Source: Alphaproteobacteria bacterium
Lineage (GTDB): Bacteria; Pseudomonadota; Alphaproteobacteria; Reyranellales; Reyranellaceae
Length of the DNA stretch: 64,000 nucleotides
NCBI GenBank assembly: GCA_017308235.1
Contig: JAFKFL010000021.1
Coordinates: 1-64,000, forward strand
Direction: 5' to 3'
How positions within the stretch are numbered: position 1 is the stretch's first letter; each line of letters starts with the position of its first letter. The notes under the pieces were generated by a model. That model saw only the letters and a program-made list of their open reading frames with translations. It did no database searches and had not been told where the DNA came from. Of this stretch, positions 1 to 9,486 are shown piece by piece. Made by a program: the position numbers and the translations under genes.

Positions 1-116
1 TCCTGTTTGTGCTTGAGCGGGCCATCGCGCGGGGCCTGCCGCCGCGATCGCTAATGACCTCGCTCGGGCCCGGCTTTACGGCAAGCTGCGTCACTCTGCG
101 TCACGTCGCATCGTGA
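1..116 (+). CDS. Type III polyketide synthase, C-terminal end (partial)
   Basis: Reading from base 3, the first 37 codons end at the TGA at 114-116. They encode the end of a chalcone/stilbene-synthase-type enzyme; the segment SLGPGFTASCVTL resembles the family's C-terminal glycine-rich GPG loop, which shapes the active site. These enzymes condense malonyl-CoA units onto an acyl starter. The gene starts outside the window. The next gene begins inside its stop codon (GTGA overlap), an arrangement seen in alkylresorcinol/alkylpyrone-type operons where a methyltransferase modifies the polyketide. The product is not predictable from 37 residues. Confidence 0.7.
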   Translation, partial: LFVLERAIARGLPPRSLMTSLGPGFTASCVTLRHVAS

Positions 117-607
117 CCCTCGCCATCCTCATTCTCGCGCTGGTCACCCTGCAACGGCTAGGCGAGCTCGTCATATCCCGATACAACACCCGCAGGCTAT
201 TGGCGCAAGGCGCGATCGAGATCGCTCCGGGTCATTATCCGTTCGTAGTTATGATCCATGCCGCCTGGCTGACCACCTTGTGGATATGGGGTCGCGGCCA
301 GGACGTAAATCTTGTCGCTCTTTCGATCTTTATTTTGTTGCAGGCCCTTCGCGTTTGGGTGCTGGCGACGCTCGGATCGCGATGGACAACGCGCATCATT
401 GTGTTGCCTAACGCGCCTATGGTTACGTCGGGGCCATACAGATATTTATCACATCCAAACTACGCAATCGTCGCTGCGGAAATCGCCATTTTGCCGCTCG
501 CTCTTCATCTGGTGTTGATAGCGTCGATCTTCACCGTCTTGAATGCGCTGGCGCTTGTCATCCGTATTCGTGCTGAATCCCGAGCACTCGCAACTGTGCG
601 GGGTTAA
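113..607 (+). CDS. Isoprenylcysteine carboxyl methyltransferase (ICMT)-like membrane protein
   Basis: A 164-residue integral membrane protein with hydrophobic segments near residues 2-18, 45-60, 64-84 and 122-150. The segment GPYRYLSHPNYAIV (about residues 107-120) is the conserved S-adenosylmethionine/substrate region of the ICMT/PEMT superfamily. The GTG start overlaps the stop of the type III polyketide synthase by 4 bp, so the two are almost certainly co-translated. In such pairs the methyltransferase is thought to methylate the polyketide (for example to a phenolic lipid ether) rather than a prenylated protein, since bacteria lack the prenyl-protein substrate. That role is inference from context. 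Confidence 0.8.
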   Translation: MTLAILILALVTLQRLGELVISRYNTRRLLAQGAIEIAPGHYPFVVMIHAAWLTTLWIWGRGQDVNLVALSIFILLQALRVWVLATLGSRWTTRIIVLPNAPMVTSGPYRYLSHPNYAIVAAEIAILPLALHLVLIASIFTVLNALALVIRIRAESRALATVRG

Positions 608-738
608 TTATGTCTGCCGACATCAAGGCTGAAGACCAGCCGCAGCACGGTTGCGAACGGATCGAGGCAAAGGATCATTCTCAGTCATGTGTGACGCTCC
701 GGCGGATTTCTTCATTCTCGCTCTCGTCAGCCTTGCTC

Positions 739-1188
739 CTAAACCGCCTTCCAGGCAATAAGCACTAGCACGACGGCAATCGCTAAATCTGAAATCATCG
801 CCATCGTCCGCTTTGAATTGCCTCGGGCATGAGGGATATGGCCTACGCCTGCGAGCGCATAGTAAATTCCGCCAACAAACGCCCCGCCGAACAGCAGTTG
901 CGGCCAGACAAGCGACAGCGCGCCAAGTGAGCCCATCGCTAAATTGGCGAATCCGAGTTCTCTCACGATGCCAAAAGCAGACCGATCTTCAATGTGGAAG
1001 ATATCTCGTGCAGTGAATGCAGGCTGCATAACTTGACGGATGCCGGCAATGAGCAATCTCAGCATTGGCCAGAAGACAAACCATTTCATGGCTGACGTGG
1101 AGAGCGTGTGACCAAATGCGAGCGCCTCGATAGCGGTCGAAGCGATCGGAAAAATCAGAAGAAGCAAAAGAATGGTGATAAAATACAT
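739..1188 (-). CDS. Small integral membrane protein (DUF6790-like)
   Basis: 149 residues with four hydrophobic stretches (about 2-24, 36-50, 78-112 and 128-146) and a very hydrophobic N-terminus that would act as an uncleaved signal anchor. It resembles the DUF6790 family of short polytopic membrane proteins, for which no function is established. It converges on the methyltransferase gene and is separated from its other neighbour by a gene-poor stretch, so it looks monocistronic. Coding character is clear (regular hydrophobic pattern, high G+C third positions), but no role can be given. Confidence 0.65.
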   Translation of the reverse strand: MYFITILLLLLIFPIASTAIEALAFGHTLSTSAMKWFVFWPMLRLLIAGIRQVMQPAFTARDIFHIEDRSAFGIVRELGFANLAMGSLGALSLVWPQLLFGGAFVGGIYYALAGVGHIPHARGNSKRTMAMISDLAIAVVLVLIAWKAV

Positions 1189-2019
1189 TTGAGGTATTCA
1201 AAGGCAACTTGGAAGCGATGGCAAGCAATGTTCGTCATGTTGGTGCTATCTGTCTCGGGTCAGTTGCCGTGACATTCTCCAGCGACGGTTCTTCCTAGCT
1301 CAGATTACTGATTGGCACCGTTTAGAGTGAGCTTCCTTGCTCTCTACGGAAAGCGTTTGCTGGTGCTCGATCTTTTGGATCTGTTTGATACGAACTCCAC
1401 GGGATAGCGCATGCCCATTTTCGCAAGGTCAGCAGCGTTGGCGCTGGGGGGCGCAGCGGAGATCCGGGGTCCGAAGATCGAACTTGGCGCCGAAGGCGCG
1501 CGGGCCTTCAAGGCATGCGAAGTCTTCGAAGTCCAAACGGAAAAAACGGGCGATAAAGGCGATCCAGCCACGGCGAACGTCCGTGCGGTTCAGGGCGAGG
1601 GTGCCGTAAGCTGCGTTGGCAGCAAATGCTGGTTTCAGTCTGTTTCAGTGGCGAAGCGCCTGGACGGAGCTAGGCGAATTACACAGCCTGCGGTTGGTCT
1701 CTGTCTCAAAAATACGACGACGAGCTTGGCGGGTAAAGAGCTAGCCAAACTCCCCGCCAGGCTCTCCCGCATCCTAACGAGCGATTAAGGGGCGGCCCGT
1801 TTTGGGGTGAGGCCTGGCGTAAGCCGTCCAGACCTCGGCGCCGTAAATCGAGCTTCTCGGCATACGGAAGAAAGCGCGCCTGGAGCGATCGCTCAAATCC
1901 GCAGCCGACGCGCCGGCATCTGCAATGAACCGCGCGGCATGGTTCGATACCGTCCTTCCGGTTGACGGAGTTTGAATCCAATTCATACTCGTTTCTGAAT
2001 TTTGTCCTCATTGTGGAAG
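1189..2019. other. Gene-poor stretch with no recognisable gene
   Basis: Open frames on both strands overlap each other here and none shows a recognisable protein family. The best coding candidate is a 70-residue minus-strand frame listed separately. No hairpin terminator, tRNA or inverted repeat was obvious on reading. Confidence 0.5.
1774..1986 (-). CDS. Possible small hypothetical protein
   Basis: A 70-residue frame with ATG start and TAG stop and a G+C-rich third-position pattern resembling nearby genes. The product is basic and soluble and matches no family I recognise. It runs divergently from the 2HCT transporter gene. It could equally be chance open frame in G+C-rich DNA, so confidence is low. 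Confidence 0.28.
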   Translation of the reverse strand: MNWIQTPSTGRTVSNHAARFIADAGASAADLSDRSRRAFFRMPRSSIYGAEVWTAYARPHPKTGRPLIAR

Positions 2020-3306
2020 ATGCCAGTGCCGGCGTCCAAAAGGAATGCCATTCGCGATGCGGCATCGTCCCCTCGATGGCGCACGCGAAGCACGGGCGTC
2101 CTTGGCGTTGTGGTATTGGCGCTTGGTCTTGCCGCCGTTGCTTCCGTCGAAAAGCCGGATGTGTCTTTGGGCAGGCTCTGCATCGCTCTTTTTATCACAA
2201 TTCTCGGCGCTTTCGCCTGCGCGGAGTTTGGCCGTCTTTCGCGTCTCCGCTTGATAGGCATCGATACGGTGCTTTGCCTGGTCATCCCGTCCTGGCTTGC
2301 AGGCATTGCCTGGATTCCCCGAGATACAGTCGTTTCGCTGGGCGCTGCGACCGAACGGTTGGATATCCTCGGATGGCTTATCAGCGTCCTCGTGCTCGGT
2401 GGCTGCTTACAAATCAACTGGAGAACGATGCGAGGCATGGCCCTGAAACTCGCGATTCCCGTGATCGGCGGGACTCTCGCGGCGTCAGCGACGACGTGGG
2501 GCCTAGCGGCGCTTTGGGGGAGCGACTTTCCGAGAACGTTTTTCCTCCAGTTGGCGCCGATGATGGCTGGCGGACTGACCGCGGGAGCGCTACCGCTCGC
2601 AGCGGGTTATGCTGATCAATGGGGGCAGGGGCATGGCGAACTGCTGGCTCAGATGCTGCCTGCGCTGTTCGTCGCCAATCTCGCCGCAATCGTCGGCGCG
2701 GGAATAATAGGGATGCTTCACCCGGTGGGCGCGGCCGGAAATGGCAGCGCTGCGGCGAGCGATGTAGAATCGTTCAGCCCTGCGGACGTCGGACTGGCCA
2801 TCGTCGCAATCATTGTGCTGCACGTTTGTGGAGCCGTCGTTTCGCGTTCTTCTGGAATTTCCGCTGCTTTGGTCGTCATCGTCGTCGCCATGGCGGCGAG
2901 TGCGCTGGACGTCGTGCCGGCGCCGGTTGTGCGGGGGATGAGGGCTGTTCAGGTTTACTTCACATCCTACCTGCTGTTGCCGATACTGTGGCTGGTGGGC
3001 ATGACTCTTTTGCCTTGGGAGCCCATTGTGGCTGGGTTCGCGGCGCCCTTGTTCGGTATGGTCATTGCCGCCGTTCTGGTGCTTTCCATCACCGGCTATC
3101 TCGTCTCGGGCTGGACGGGCTTGGACCCTGCCGATGCGGCGACGATCACGCTCTCGCGGATGGCGATGGGCGGCACCGGCGCTGTCGCGATGCTGAGCGC
3201 AGGAGGTCGTCTGCCTCTCCTGCCGTTCGCGCTTCTGGTGACGCGGCTCGGCGGGGCGCTGACGGTGCTGATCGCGCTGCAGGCTGCGGCCGTGATACAA
3301 CCCTGA
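2020..3306 (+). CDS. 2-hydroxycarboxylate transporter (CitS/MleP type)
   Basis: A 428-residue polytopic membrane protein with about ten hydrophobic segments. Its best family signatures are the glycine-rich loops: PMMAGGLTAGALPLAAGY near residues 188-205, and MAMGGTGAVAML in the second half. These are the two inverted re-entrant GGxG-type loops of the 2HCT family (citrate, malate, lactate symport or exchange). I chose the ATG at 2020; an upstream in-frame TTG at 2002 would add six residues. A LysR gene follows 42 bp downstream on the same strand and probably controls it. The exact substrate cannot be read from sequence. The protein would act in the cytoplasmic membrane, importing di- or tricarboxylates with Na+ or H+. 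Confidence 0.78.
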   Translation: MPVPASKRNAIRDAASSPRWRTRSTGVLGVVVLALGLAAVASVEKPDVSLGRLCIALFITILGAFACAEFGRLSRLRLIGIDTVLCLVIPSWLAGIAWIPRDTVVSLGAATERLDILGWLISVLVLGGCLQINWRTMRGMALKLAIPVIGGTLAASATTWGLAALWGSDFPRTFFLQLAPMMAGGLTAGALPLAAGYADQWGQGHGELLAQMLPALFVANLAAIVGAGIIGMLHPVGAAGNGSAAASDVESFSPADVGLAIVAIIVLHVCGAVVSRSSGISAALVVIVVAMAASALDVVPAPVVRGMRAVQVYFTSYLLLPILWLVGMTLLPWEPIVAGFAAPLFGMVIAAVLVLSITGYLVSGWTGLDPADAATITLSRMAMGGTGAVAMLSAGGRLPLLPFALLVTRLGGALTVLIALQAAAVIQP

Positions 3307-3348
3307 CAAGGACAACCAAAAAAGGCATGCCGACAATAGGGGCGCATT

Positions 3349-4278
3349 TTGCAACTCAGGCACCTGCGATATTTTGTCAAGATCGTCGATGCCGGGAGCT
3401 TTTCCCGCGCGGCTGCGACGATCCACGTGGCTCAGCCCGCGCTCAGCCAGCAGATTAGAGAACTGGAGGAGGAGCTCGGGGTGGCGGTGTTGCAGCGCCA
3501 TGCACGAGGCGTCAGCGCAACGCCCGCAGGCGAAGCGCTCTATCGGGAAGCGCTCGCCATATTGCGGCAGATCGAGCAGTTGCCGGGGATCGTACGTTCG
3601 AGCGGCGGCGAGCCGGACGGCGCTGTCGCACTCGGCATGTCATCGACTCTGGCTGCCGCGCTGGGCGGACCTTTCATTCAGGCGTGCCGCGAGCGATTCC
3701 CGAAGGTGTTCGTGAAGTTTCACATCTCCGACAGCGAGACGCTGAAATCCGAGATCTCTGCGCGTACGCTCGATCTGGCGCTGCTTTTCGAAGATCAACT
3801 GGCTGCCGGTTACTCTCGATCGCGGCTGTTCCGGCAGCGTCTGTACTATATTGGAAACAAGCGACTGTCTCGGTCCGCGGGGACGATATCGCTCGATCGG
3901 CTGGCGAAGAGTCCGCTTGTTCTTCCGACTGTACCAAACATCCTGCGTTCGGTTCTCGACCGCGCTTTTGCCGGAATCGGCGTCGTGCCGAATATCGTTA
4001 GCGAAGGTGATCAGCTGAGTTCGATCATGTCCCTTGTGCGGCAGGGTCTCGGCGGGACCGTGCTGCCGCGCGGCTTCCAGCATGGCGAGGGGGCAGGCGA
4101 TCTCGGCGTCCCCATGATGATCGAACCGCCGCTCGCTTTGACGGCTTCCGTCATGTGGTCGAGCGATATCGCGCTCAGTCGTGCCGCGGAGTCGGTGCGC
4201 CTTGCGCTCGAGGACTACGTCATCGCATATGCGCAAAACAACGTCCTTCCCGGCCTCGAACTCTTCGAGCAAGGCTAG
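3349..4278 (+). CDS. LysR-family transcriptional regulator
   Basis: 309 residues. The N-terminal winged helix-turn-helix is plain (LRHLRYFVKIVDAGSFSRAA, then VAQPALSQQIRELEEELG, residues 3-45), followed by the two-lobed effector-binding domain (about 90-295). The chosen start is TTG at 3349, preceded by an AGGGG ribosome-binding site at suitable spacing; the protein then begins MQLRHLRYF as is standard for the family. Overall character resembles the Nac/Cbl-like and aromatic-acid LysR branches. It lies directly downstream of the 2HCT transporter, so it probably senses a related carboxylate and regulates that gene; unlike many LysR genes it is not divergent from its likely target. Confidence 0.88.
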   Translation: MQLRHLRYFVKIVDAGSFSRAAATIHVAQPALSQQIRELEEELGVAVLQRHARGVSATPAGEALYREALAILRQIEQLPGIVRSSGGEPDGAVALGMSSTLAAALGGPFIQACRERFPKVFVKFHISDSETLKSEISARTLDLALLFEDQLAAGYSRSRLFRQRLYYIGNKRLSRSAGTISLDRLAKSPLVLPTVPNILRSVLDRAFAGIGVVPNIVSEGDQLSSIMSLVRQGLGGTVLPRGFQHGEGAGDLGVPMMIEPPLALTASVMWSSDIALSRAAESVRLALEDYVIAYAQNNVLPGLELFEQG

Positions 4279-4767
4279 CTATTGGAAGCCGATAGGGCTC
4301 TATAGCGAGACCATATCTGTGCGGCCGATCCTGAGGGGACTGCATGATCTGTTACCCACCTCCGCTGGATCGGAGTTTCGATGGTAGGCACGATCGGCGC
4401 ATTAACATACGAGATATTGACGATGGGAAATGCGGCTGACGCGCATCGAGGTCGGCGGAAAACAGAACACCTCGCGGTTGCGGGCAGCGATCTTGAAGAT
4501 TTGAAAATTCTCGGCAGACATCTCGATCGCTGCTTCGATACGTCGGACAGAACGAATGATTGAGAAAGCACATCATCGTGAAGCTCATATCGTGTCCGTG
4601 TCGAGCGAGAAAATTTATATGAGTGGAGAAATTTGCTCCGAAAAGGGGAACATGGGCGGTTCACAATTTTGAACTCGATGGAACATTCCGCTTTGCTTGT
4701 CTCTTACTGTTCCTCGGAAGCGCCTTGAAGTGAGCCTCGGCGACGAGGCGAGGCGCTTGAGGTTTCA
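4279..4767. other. Intergenic region upstream of the gluconate-dehydrogenase operon
   Basis: About 490 bp, noticeably richer in A+T than the flanks, especially around 4580-4700. It presumably carries the promoter of the dehydrogenase operon. The short open frames on both strands (for example 4381-4563 plus and 4352-4588 minus) match no family and oppose each other. No operator could be assigned. Confidence 0.45.
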
Positions 4768-5520
4768 ATGATGGACTCTCAGACTTCGCTTCGCTTGTCC
4801 CGGCGGCTGTTTCTCACATCCGCGGCCATTTTTCTGACGACCTCGGCTTCTGTTGTTCATGGGCGAACCATTCAGCAGGAAATGCCGTGGGCGCCGGGTG
4901 CCGCCGATCCTCCCGCGCAGGTGCGCCCGGGCCCGTGGGCTTTCTTCACCAGCGACGAAGCCGCGACCATCGAAGCCATCGTCGATCGCCTGATTCCACC
5001 GGACGATCACGGTCCCGGCGGCAAGGATGCCGGCTGCGCCGTATTCATCGACCGGCAACTGGCTGGACCTTACGGCCGTAGCGAGGGCCTTTATACGCGT
5101 CCTCCGTTCATGCCGGGCTCTTCGACGCAGGGATATCAAAACCCGGCTTCGCCCGCGGGCCGCTATCGCAACGGATTGAAGGCGCTGGCGGATCAGGTCG
5201 GGCAATCCCGGAGCGGGAAAGCTTTTCACGAATTGACCGCTGCCGAGCAGGACAAAATTTTGTCCGCGCTGGAGGACGGATCGGTCAAGCTGAAGGACGT
5301 CGACGCGAAAGCCTTCTTCGCGATGGTGTTGCAGGACACCCAGCAGGGGTTCTTTGCCGATCCGATCTATGGCGGCAATCGCGACATGGCGGGCTGGAAA
5401 TTGGTCGGCTTCCCGGGTGCGCGATACGACTATCGCGATTGGGTCGAGCGCCACAACGAGTCTTATCCGCTGCCTCCGGTGAGCATCATGGGGCGTGCGG
5501 ACTGGTTATCGAAAGGATAG
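4768..5520 (+). CDS. Gluconate 2-dehydrogenase subunit 3 (small, Tat-exported subunit)
   Basis: 250 residues. A twin-arginine export signal is visible at the N-terminus (SRRLFLTSAAIFLTTSASVV, residues 11-30), followed by the subunit-3 domain with FFTSDEAATIEAIVDRLIPP (about 59-78). This family is the chaperone-like small subunit of membrane-bound flavin gluconate/sorbitol-type dehydrogenases, and its Tat signal carries the folded flavoprotein partner into the periplasm. It is the first gene of a tight three-gene operon with the flavoprotein (4 bp downstream) and the triheme cytochrome. The substrate sugar acid or polyol is not determinable. Confidence 0.88.
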   Translation: MMDSQTSLRLSRRLFLTSAAIFLTTSASVVHGRTIQQEMPWAPGAADPPAQVRPGPWAFFTSDEAATIEAIVDRLIPPDDHGPGGKDAGCAVFIDRQLAGPYGRSEGLYTRPPFMPGSSTQGYQNPASPAGRYRNGLKALADQVGQSRSGKAFHELTAAEQDKILSALEDGSVKLKDVDAKAFFAMVLQDTQQGFFADPIYGGNRDMAGWKLVGFPGARYDYRDWVERHNESYPLPPVSIMGRADWLSKG

Positions 5521-5524
5521 ACGA

Positions 5525-7288
5525 ATGGCGCGGAAACTGCCCTCCAAGAACGTCGTGGTGATCGGACTGGGATGGACGGGGTCGATCCTCAGCTATCATC
5601 TCGCGAAGGCGGGCCTAGACGTCGTTGCGATCGAACGCGGGCCGTGGCGTGACACCGCGACCGACTTCCCGCCCGCTTATGCCCAGGACGAATTGCGCTA
5701 CGCCATTCGGCTGGATCTGTTTCTGCGGCCCGCGCAGGAAACCCTGACGTTCCGCAACAGGGCCGATCAAACCGCGTTGCCGATCCGGAATTTCGCCGGC
5801 TTTCTCCCCGGCAACGGCGTGGGCGGCGCCGGAATTCACTGGAACGGCCAGACCTGGCGTTTCCTGTCCACCGACTTTCGTCTGCGCAGCCACCTTACCG
5901 AACGTTACGGCGCGAGCATGCTGCCCGGTGATATGACGATCCAGGATTGGCCGGTCAGCTACGACGAACTGGAGCCATACTACGACCGCTTCGAGAAGCT
6001 CTGCGGCACTTCGGGCAAGGCCGGCAACCTCAAAGGCGTCAAACAGGACGGTGGCAATCCGTTCGAAGGCTGGCGATCGTCCGAATACCCCACGCCGCCA
6101 TTGAAGCAGGGACTCGGTGCAACGCTGTTTGCCGAAGCCGCGCGCAAGCTAGGACACTCGCCATTTCCCCAGCCGGCGTCCAACCTCAGCGAGGCCTACA
6201 CCAATCCGCTCGGCATCCGCATGGGCCAATGCAGCTATTGCGGCTTCTGCGAACGCTTCGGCTGCGGCAACTATTCCAAGGCAAGCCCACAGACCTGCGT
6301 GCTGCCGGCTCTGATGCGTCTGCCGAATTTCACCGCGCAGACCGAATCCGAAGTTCTCAGGATCAACCTCGATTCAACTGGCAAGCGCGCGACCGGCGTC
6401 ACCTATGTCGATACGTCGGGAGAGGAATGGGAGCAGCCCGCGGACATCGTGCTGTTATGCGCGTTTGCCCTGTTCAACGTGCAACTGATGCTGATTTCCG
6501 GCATCGGAAAACCCTATGACCCGGACAGCGGCCAAGGTGTGCTAGGCCGCAATTACGCTTATCAGACCACATCAAGCGTCAGCGTGATCCTGAAAGACAA
6601 GGTGCTCAATCCGTTCATCGCCACCGGCGCTCACGGTATGATGATCGACGACTATAACGGCGACAATTTCGATCACAGCAATCTCGGTTTTGTCGGCGGC
6701 GGCTACATGGGAGCGGGGCAGACCAATGGACGGCCGATTCAGACGCGCCCCGTGCCGAAAGGCACGCCGAAGTGGGGCGCCGCGTGGAAGAAGGCGACCG
6801 CCGAAACCTATCAGCACGCCTACAGTCTTTCGACGCACGGCAGTTCCTACAGCTATCGCGACTGCTGGCTCGATCTCGATCCCACTTACAAGGATCGTCT
6901 CGGACGGCCGCTGATGCGCATGACGTTCGATTTCCACGACAACGAACTGAAGATGTCCGCCTATCTCACCGAACGCCTCGCGGAGATCGCCAAGGCGATG
7001 AACCCGACGGAGATGCAAGCCCATCCCCGCAAGGGGCCGTATGACAGCACGATTTATCAAACAACCCATAACACTGGCGGCACGGTGATGGGTGACGACC
7101 CACAAACCAGCGTCCTCAATCGCTACTGCCAGAGCTGGGATGTTCACAACCTTTTCATTCCAGGCGGCGCCTCCGTATTCCCGCAGAACCACGGCTACAA
7201 CCCGACCAATACGGTTGGCGCGCTGGCCTTCTGGACGGCGGATGCGATTACGCAGCTTTATCTAAAAAATCCCGGTCCGCTGGTGTAG
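5525..7288 (+). CDS. GMC-family flavoprotein, gluconate 2-dehydrogenase large subunit
   Basis: 587 residues. The FAD-binding dinucleotide fold is at the N-terminus (VVVIGLGWTGSILSYHLAKA, about 10-29) with IERG following. The GMC-type flavin loop is near residues 96-107 (GNGVGGAGIHWN), and the cysteine-rich CSYCGFCERFGCGNY segment near 237-251 is typical of this dehydrogenase branch. The C-terminal active-site region carries the HNTGG and PQNHGYNPTNT motifs, with the catalytic His-Asn pair. I chose ATG 5525; an upstream in-frame ATG at 5495 lies inside the preceding gene. It has no signal of its own and is expected to be carried across the membrane by the Tat subunit upstream. It oxidises a sugar acid or polyol and passes electrons to the cytochrome subunit. 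Confidence 0.9.
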   Translation: MARKLPSKNVVVIGLGWTGSILSYHLAKAGLDVVAIERGPWRDTATDFPPAYAQDELRYAIRLDLFLRPAQETLTFRNRADQTALPIRNFAGFLPGNGVGGAGIHWNGQTWRFLSTDFRLRSHLTERYGASMLPGDMTIQDWPVSYDELEPYYDRFEKLCGTSGKAGNLKGVKQDGGNPFEGWRSSEYPTPPLKQGLGATLFAEAARKLGHSPFPQPASNLSEAYTNPLGIRMGQCSYCGFCERFGCGNYSKASPQTCVLPALMRLPNFTAQTESEVLRINLDSTGKRATGVTYVDTSGEEWEQPADIVLLCAFALFNVQLMLISGIGKPYDPDSGQGVLGRNYAYQTTSSVSVILKDKVLNPFIATGAHGMMIDDYNGDNFDHSNLGFVGGGYMGAGQTNGRPIQTRPVPKGTPKWGAAWKKATAETYQHAYSLSTHGSSYSYRDCWLDLDPTYKDRLGRPLMRMTFDFHDNELKMSAYLTERLAEIAKAMNPTEMQAHPRKGPYDSTIYQTTHNTGGTVMGDDPQTSVLNRYCQSWDVHNLFIPGGASVFPQNHGYNPTNTVGALAFWTADAITQLYLKNPGPLV

Positions 7289-7292
7289 AGAT

Positions 7293-8522
7293 ATGTATCG
7301 TTCGCTTGCACTCACGGTTCTGTCATTCGCATTCATTACCTGCGCGCACGCTCAGGGAGCGACGCAGGATTTCAGCCGCATCGAGCGCGGACGTTACCTG
7401 ACGACGCTCAGCGATTGCGCGGGATGCCATACCGCTCCGGGCGGCAAGCCGTTCGCCGGGGGCGTGGCCCTGCAAACCCCGTTCGGAACGCTGATCGCGC
7501 CGAATATCACGCCTGATACCGAGACCGGAATCGGCAACTGGAGCGACGACGAGTTTGTCTCCGCTCTGCAAGAAGGTCGCGGCCGCAACGGGACACGGCT
7601 TTATCCCGCCATGCCTTATACGGCCTATACCAAGATGACGCGCGACGACATTCTGGCGATCCGCGCTTATCTCACCACGGTGACGCCGGTGAATCACAAG
7701 GTAAATGCCAATCAGTTGCCGTTTCCTTTCAACATTCGCCTCGCGATGATGGTTTGGAACTGGCTGAATTTCACGCCGGGGCGCTTCGTTCCGGATCCGC
7801 ACCAAAGCGACGAATGGAATCGTGGCGCTTATCTCGTTCAGGGCCCCGGACATTGTGGGACGTGCCATACGCCGAAAACCATTTTGAATGCCGACAAGAA
7901 CGACGCGCCGCTCGCCGGCGCAACGCTGCAAGGCTGGTTCGCGCCGAACATCACCGCCAATCGATACCAGGGGGTCGGCCGCTGGTCGAAGGACGACCTG
8001 ATCCAGTATCTGAAAACCGGCGCCAATAACGCCACCCTCGCCTCCGGTCCGATGGTGGAAGCGGTGACGCATTCGACTTCGCGAATGAAGGATGCGGACG
8101 TGGCCGCGATCGCGACCTACCTGCTCGGCATCGACCAGGGTGGAATCAACAAGCCTGCGCCGCTTGCCGCAGACAATCCGTCCATGAAGGCTGGCGCGGC
8201 GATCTATAAGGACGCCTGCGCACCCTGCCATCAGGACAATGGTCGGGGCAGCGCTGAACTGTTTCCCCGCCTCGCCGGTAGCGCCATCGTGCAATCGGAC
8301 GACCCGACAACGCTCGGCCGGATCGTGCTTGAGGGATCGCGCGCCGTCGCGACGAGCTCCGCTCCGACCGCCCCCGCGATGCCGGCGTTCGACTGGCGGC
8401 TCGACAGCGATCAGGTCGCCGCTGTCCTGACCTATATCCGCAACAGTTGGGGCAATGCCGCACCGGCGGTGACTGGCGCAGCGATCGCCAAGCAGCGAAC
8501 GACACTGGCGCACTCGCGCTGA
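7293..8522 (+). CDS. Triheme cytochrome c subunit of gluconate-type dehydrogenase
   Basis: 409 residues with a Sec signal peptide (about 1-20, ending AHA-Q) and three CxxCH haem sites: CAGCH near residue 44, CGTCH near 187 and CAPCH near 310. Three evenly spaced c-type domains in about 400 residues is the usual form of the gluconate/alcohol dehydrogenase cytochrome subunit, which anchors the flavoprotein to the outer face of the inner membrane and reduces ubiquinone. It begins 4 bp after the flavoprotein stop. It converges on the caa3 oxidase cluster; whether electrons reach that oxidase is speculation. Confidence 0.92.
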   Translation: MYRSLALTVLSFAFITCAHAQGATQDFSRIERGRYLTTLSDCAGCHTAPGGKPFAGGVALQTPFGTLIAPNITPDTETGIGNWSDDEFVSALQEGRGRNGTRLYPAMPYTAYTKMTRDDILAIRAYLTTVTPVNHKVNANQLPFPFNIRLAMMVWNWLNFTPGRFVPDPHQSDEWNRGAYLVQGPGHCGTCHTPKTILNADKNDAPLAGATLQGWFAPNITANRYQGVGRWSKDDLIQYLKTGANNATLASGPMVEAVTHSTSRMKDADVAAIATYLLGIDQGGINKPAPLAADNPSMKAGAAIYKDACAPCHQDNGRGSAELFPRLAGSAIVQSDDPTTLGRIVLEGSRAVATSSAPTAPAMPAFDWRLDSDQVAAVLTYIRNSWGNAAPAVTGAAIAKQRTTLAHSR

Positions 8523-8545
8523 CGAGGCGCACGGAATGATGGGCT

Positions 8546-8845
8546 TCATACCCGTGTCAGAAAATCCATCAGACCGAGCCACAACAGGATCGCAAGCCAA
8601 AAGAATCCAGCAGCAGCGAAGGCACGGATGATGCCGGATCGATGTCGAAGTTCCATGAATATCGCGGCAACGAGCCCGGCCTTGATCGTCGCGATCGTCA
8701 TGGCAACCGGGAAATTGAATGACGCCAGCGGCTGATAGGAGAGCGTGACGGTCAGGCCAAGCAAGGCCAACAGGCCGATCCAGCAAAGAACCAGATCGAC
8801 GAACGGACGCCATAGCCTCCGTTCGGGGCGCCTGATCTCGCTCAT
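8546..8845 (-). CDS. ctaF: Cytochrome c oxidase subunit IV (bacterial type)
   Basis: 99 residues with three membrane segments (about 14-35, 46-64, 76-95), the layout of the small fourth subunit of bacterial caa3 and bo3 oxidases. The segment ATIKAGLVAAIFMELRHRSG matches the conserved core of the family. The ATG at 8843-8845 overlaps the stop of ctaE by 4 bp, which fixes the start; a much longer open frame continuing upstream is only the antisense-free extension through ctaE. It is the last gene of the minus-strand oxidase operon and probably stabilises subunits I and III. Confidence 0.85.
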   Translation of the reverse strand: MSEIRRPERRLWRPFVDLVLCWIGLLALLGLTVTLSYQPLASFNFPVAMTIATIKAGLVAAIFMELRHRSGIIRAFAAAGFFWLAILLWLGLMDFLTRV

Positions 8846-9486
8846 GAGCTTCGTCCCGGCAGATAGATCAGGGCAAACAGGAAGATCCAGACCAGATCGA
8901 CGAAGTGCCAGTAAAGCGCCGCTGTTCTGAGCCCGGCGATGTATCGCGACCTTGCCGTCGTGGCCGTGGCCATTGCGGCGAAAACGGCCAGCACTCCGAT
9001 TCCGGCCACGACATGGACCCCGTGAAGAAGCGTCGCGATAAAATAAAAGATGAAGAACAGTTCGATCCCGTGCGCATCTTGACCCGTGCGTGCAAAGTTG
9101 ACACCGGGAACGAGATGCTCGCGATATTCCCCGAGATACTCGACACCCTTCAATCCCAGAAAGCCAAGCCCCAACAGGATTGCGATGCCGAGCAACGTGC
9201 GTGTCGCACGGCGCGCTCCCTGCTCCGCAGCTTGAAGCGCCGCCGCCACGCAAAAACTGGAGGTGAGAAGCAGCGCGGTGTTGACTGTTCCAATGACGAT
9301 CCGGGTCTCGCGTCCGGCCGCGAGAAACGCCTGCGGGTCCGCGTGGCGATAGACGAAATAGCTGAGGATGAGCCCGCCGAACAGCAGCACTTCCGTCGAC
9401 AGAAACGTCCACATCCCAAGCTCTAGCACTTCGTCACGTTGCGCGCTGGTCGCCAGATGCTCGGCGATGTCCTGACTGTCAGACAT
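8842..9486 (-). CDS. ctaE: Cytochrome c oxidase subunit III
   Basis: 214 residues and five or more membrane helices. Family marks are the [17 protein letters not shown] start of helix 1, then [18 protein letters not shown] and [19 protein letters not shown] near the C-terminus. At 214 residues it is the short, caa3/quinol-oxidase-like form. I chose ATG 9484-9486, giving an N-terminus of MSDSQDIAE and an 8-bp overlap with ctaD; a longer start would reach deep into ctaD. It supports proton supply and stability of subunit I in the membrane. Confidence 0.9.
   Translation of the reverse strand: MSDSQDIAEHLATSAQRDEVLELGMWTFLSTEVLLFGGLILSYFVYRHADPQAFLAAGRETRIVIGTVNTALLLTSSFCVAAALQAAEQGARRATRTLLGIAILLGLGFLGLKGVEYLGEYREHLVPGVNFARTGQDAHGIELFFIFYFIATLLHGVHVVAGIGVLAVFAAMATATTARSRYIAGLRTAALYWHFVDLVWIFLFALIYLPGRSS

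Noticed and set aside
1411-1788. 125-residue plus-strand open frame
   Set aside because: No family resemblance, overlaps other open frames on both strands in a G+C-rich stretch and lacks a convincing ribosome-binding site.
4381-4563. Small plus-strand frame upstream of the dehydrogenase operon
   Set aside because: Opposed by minus-strand frames of similar length, no homology and no good start context.
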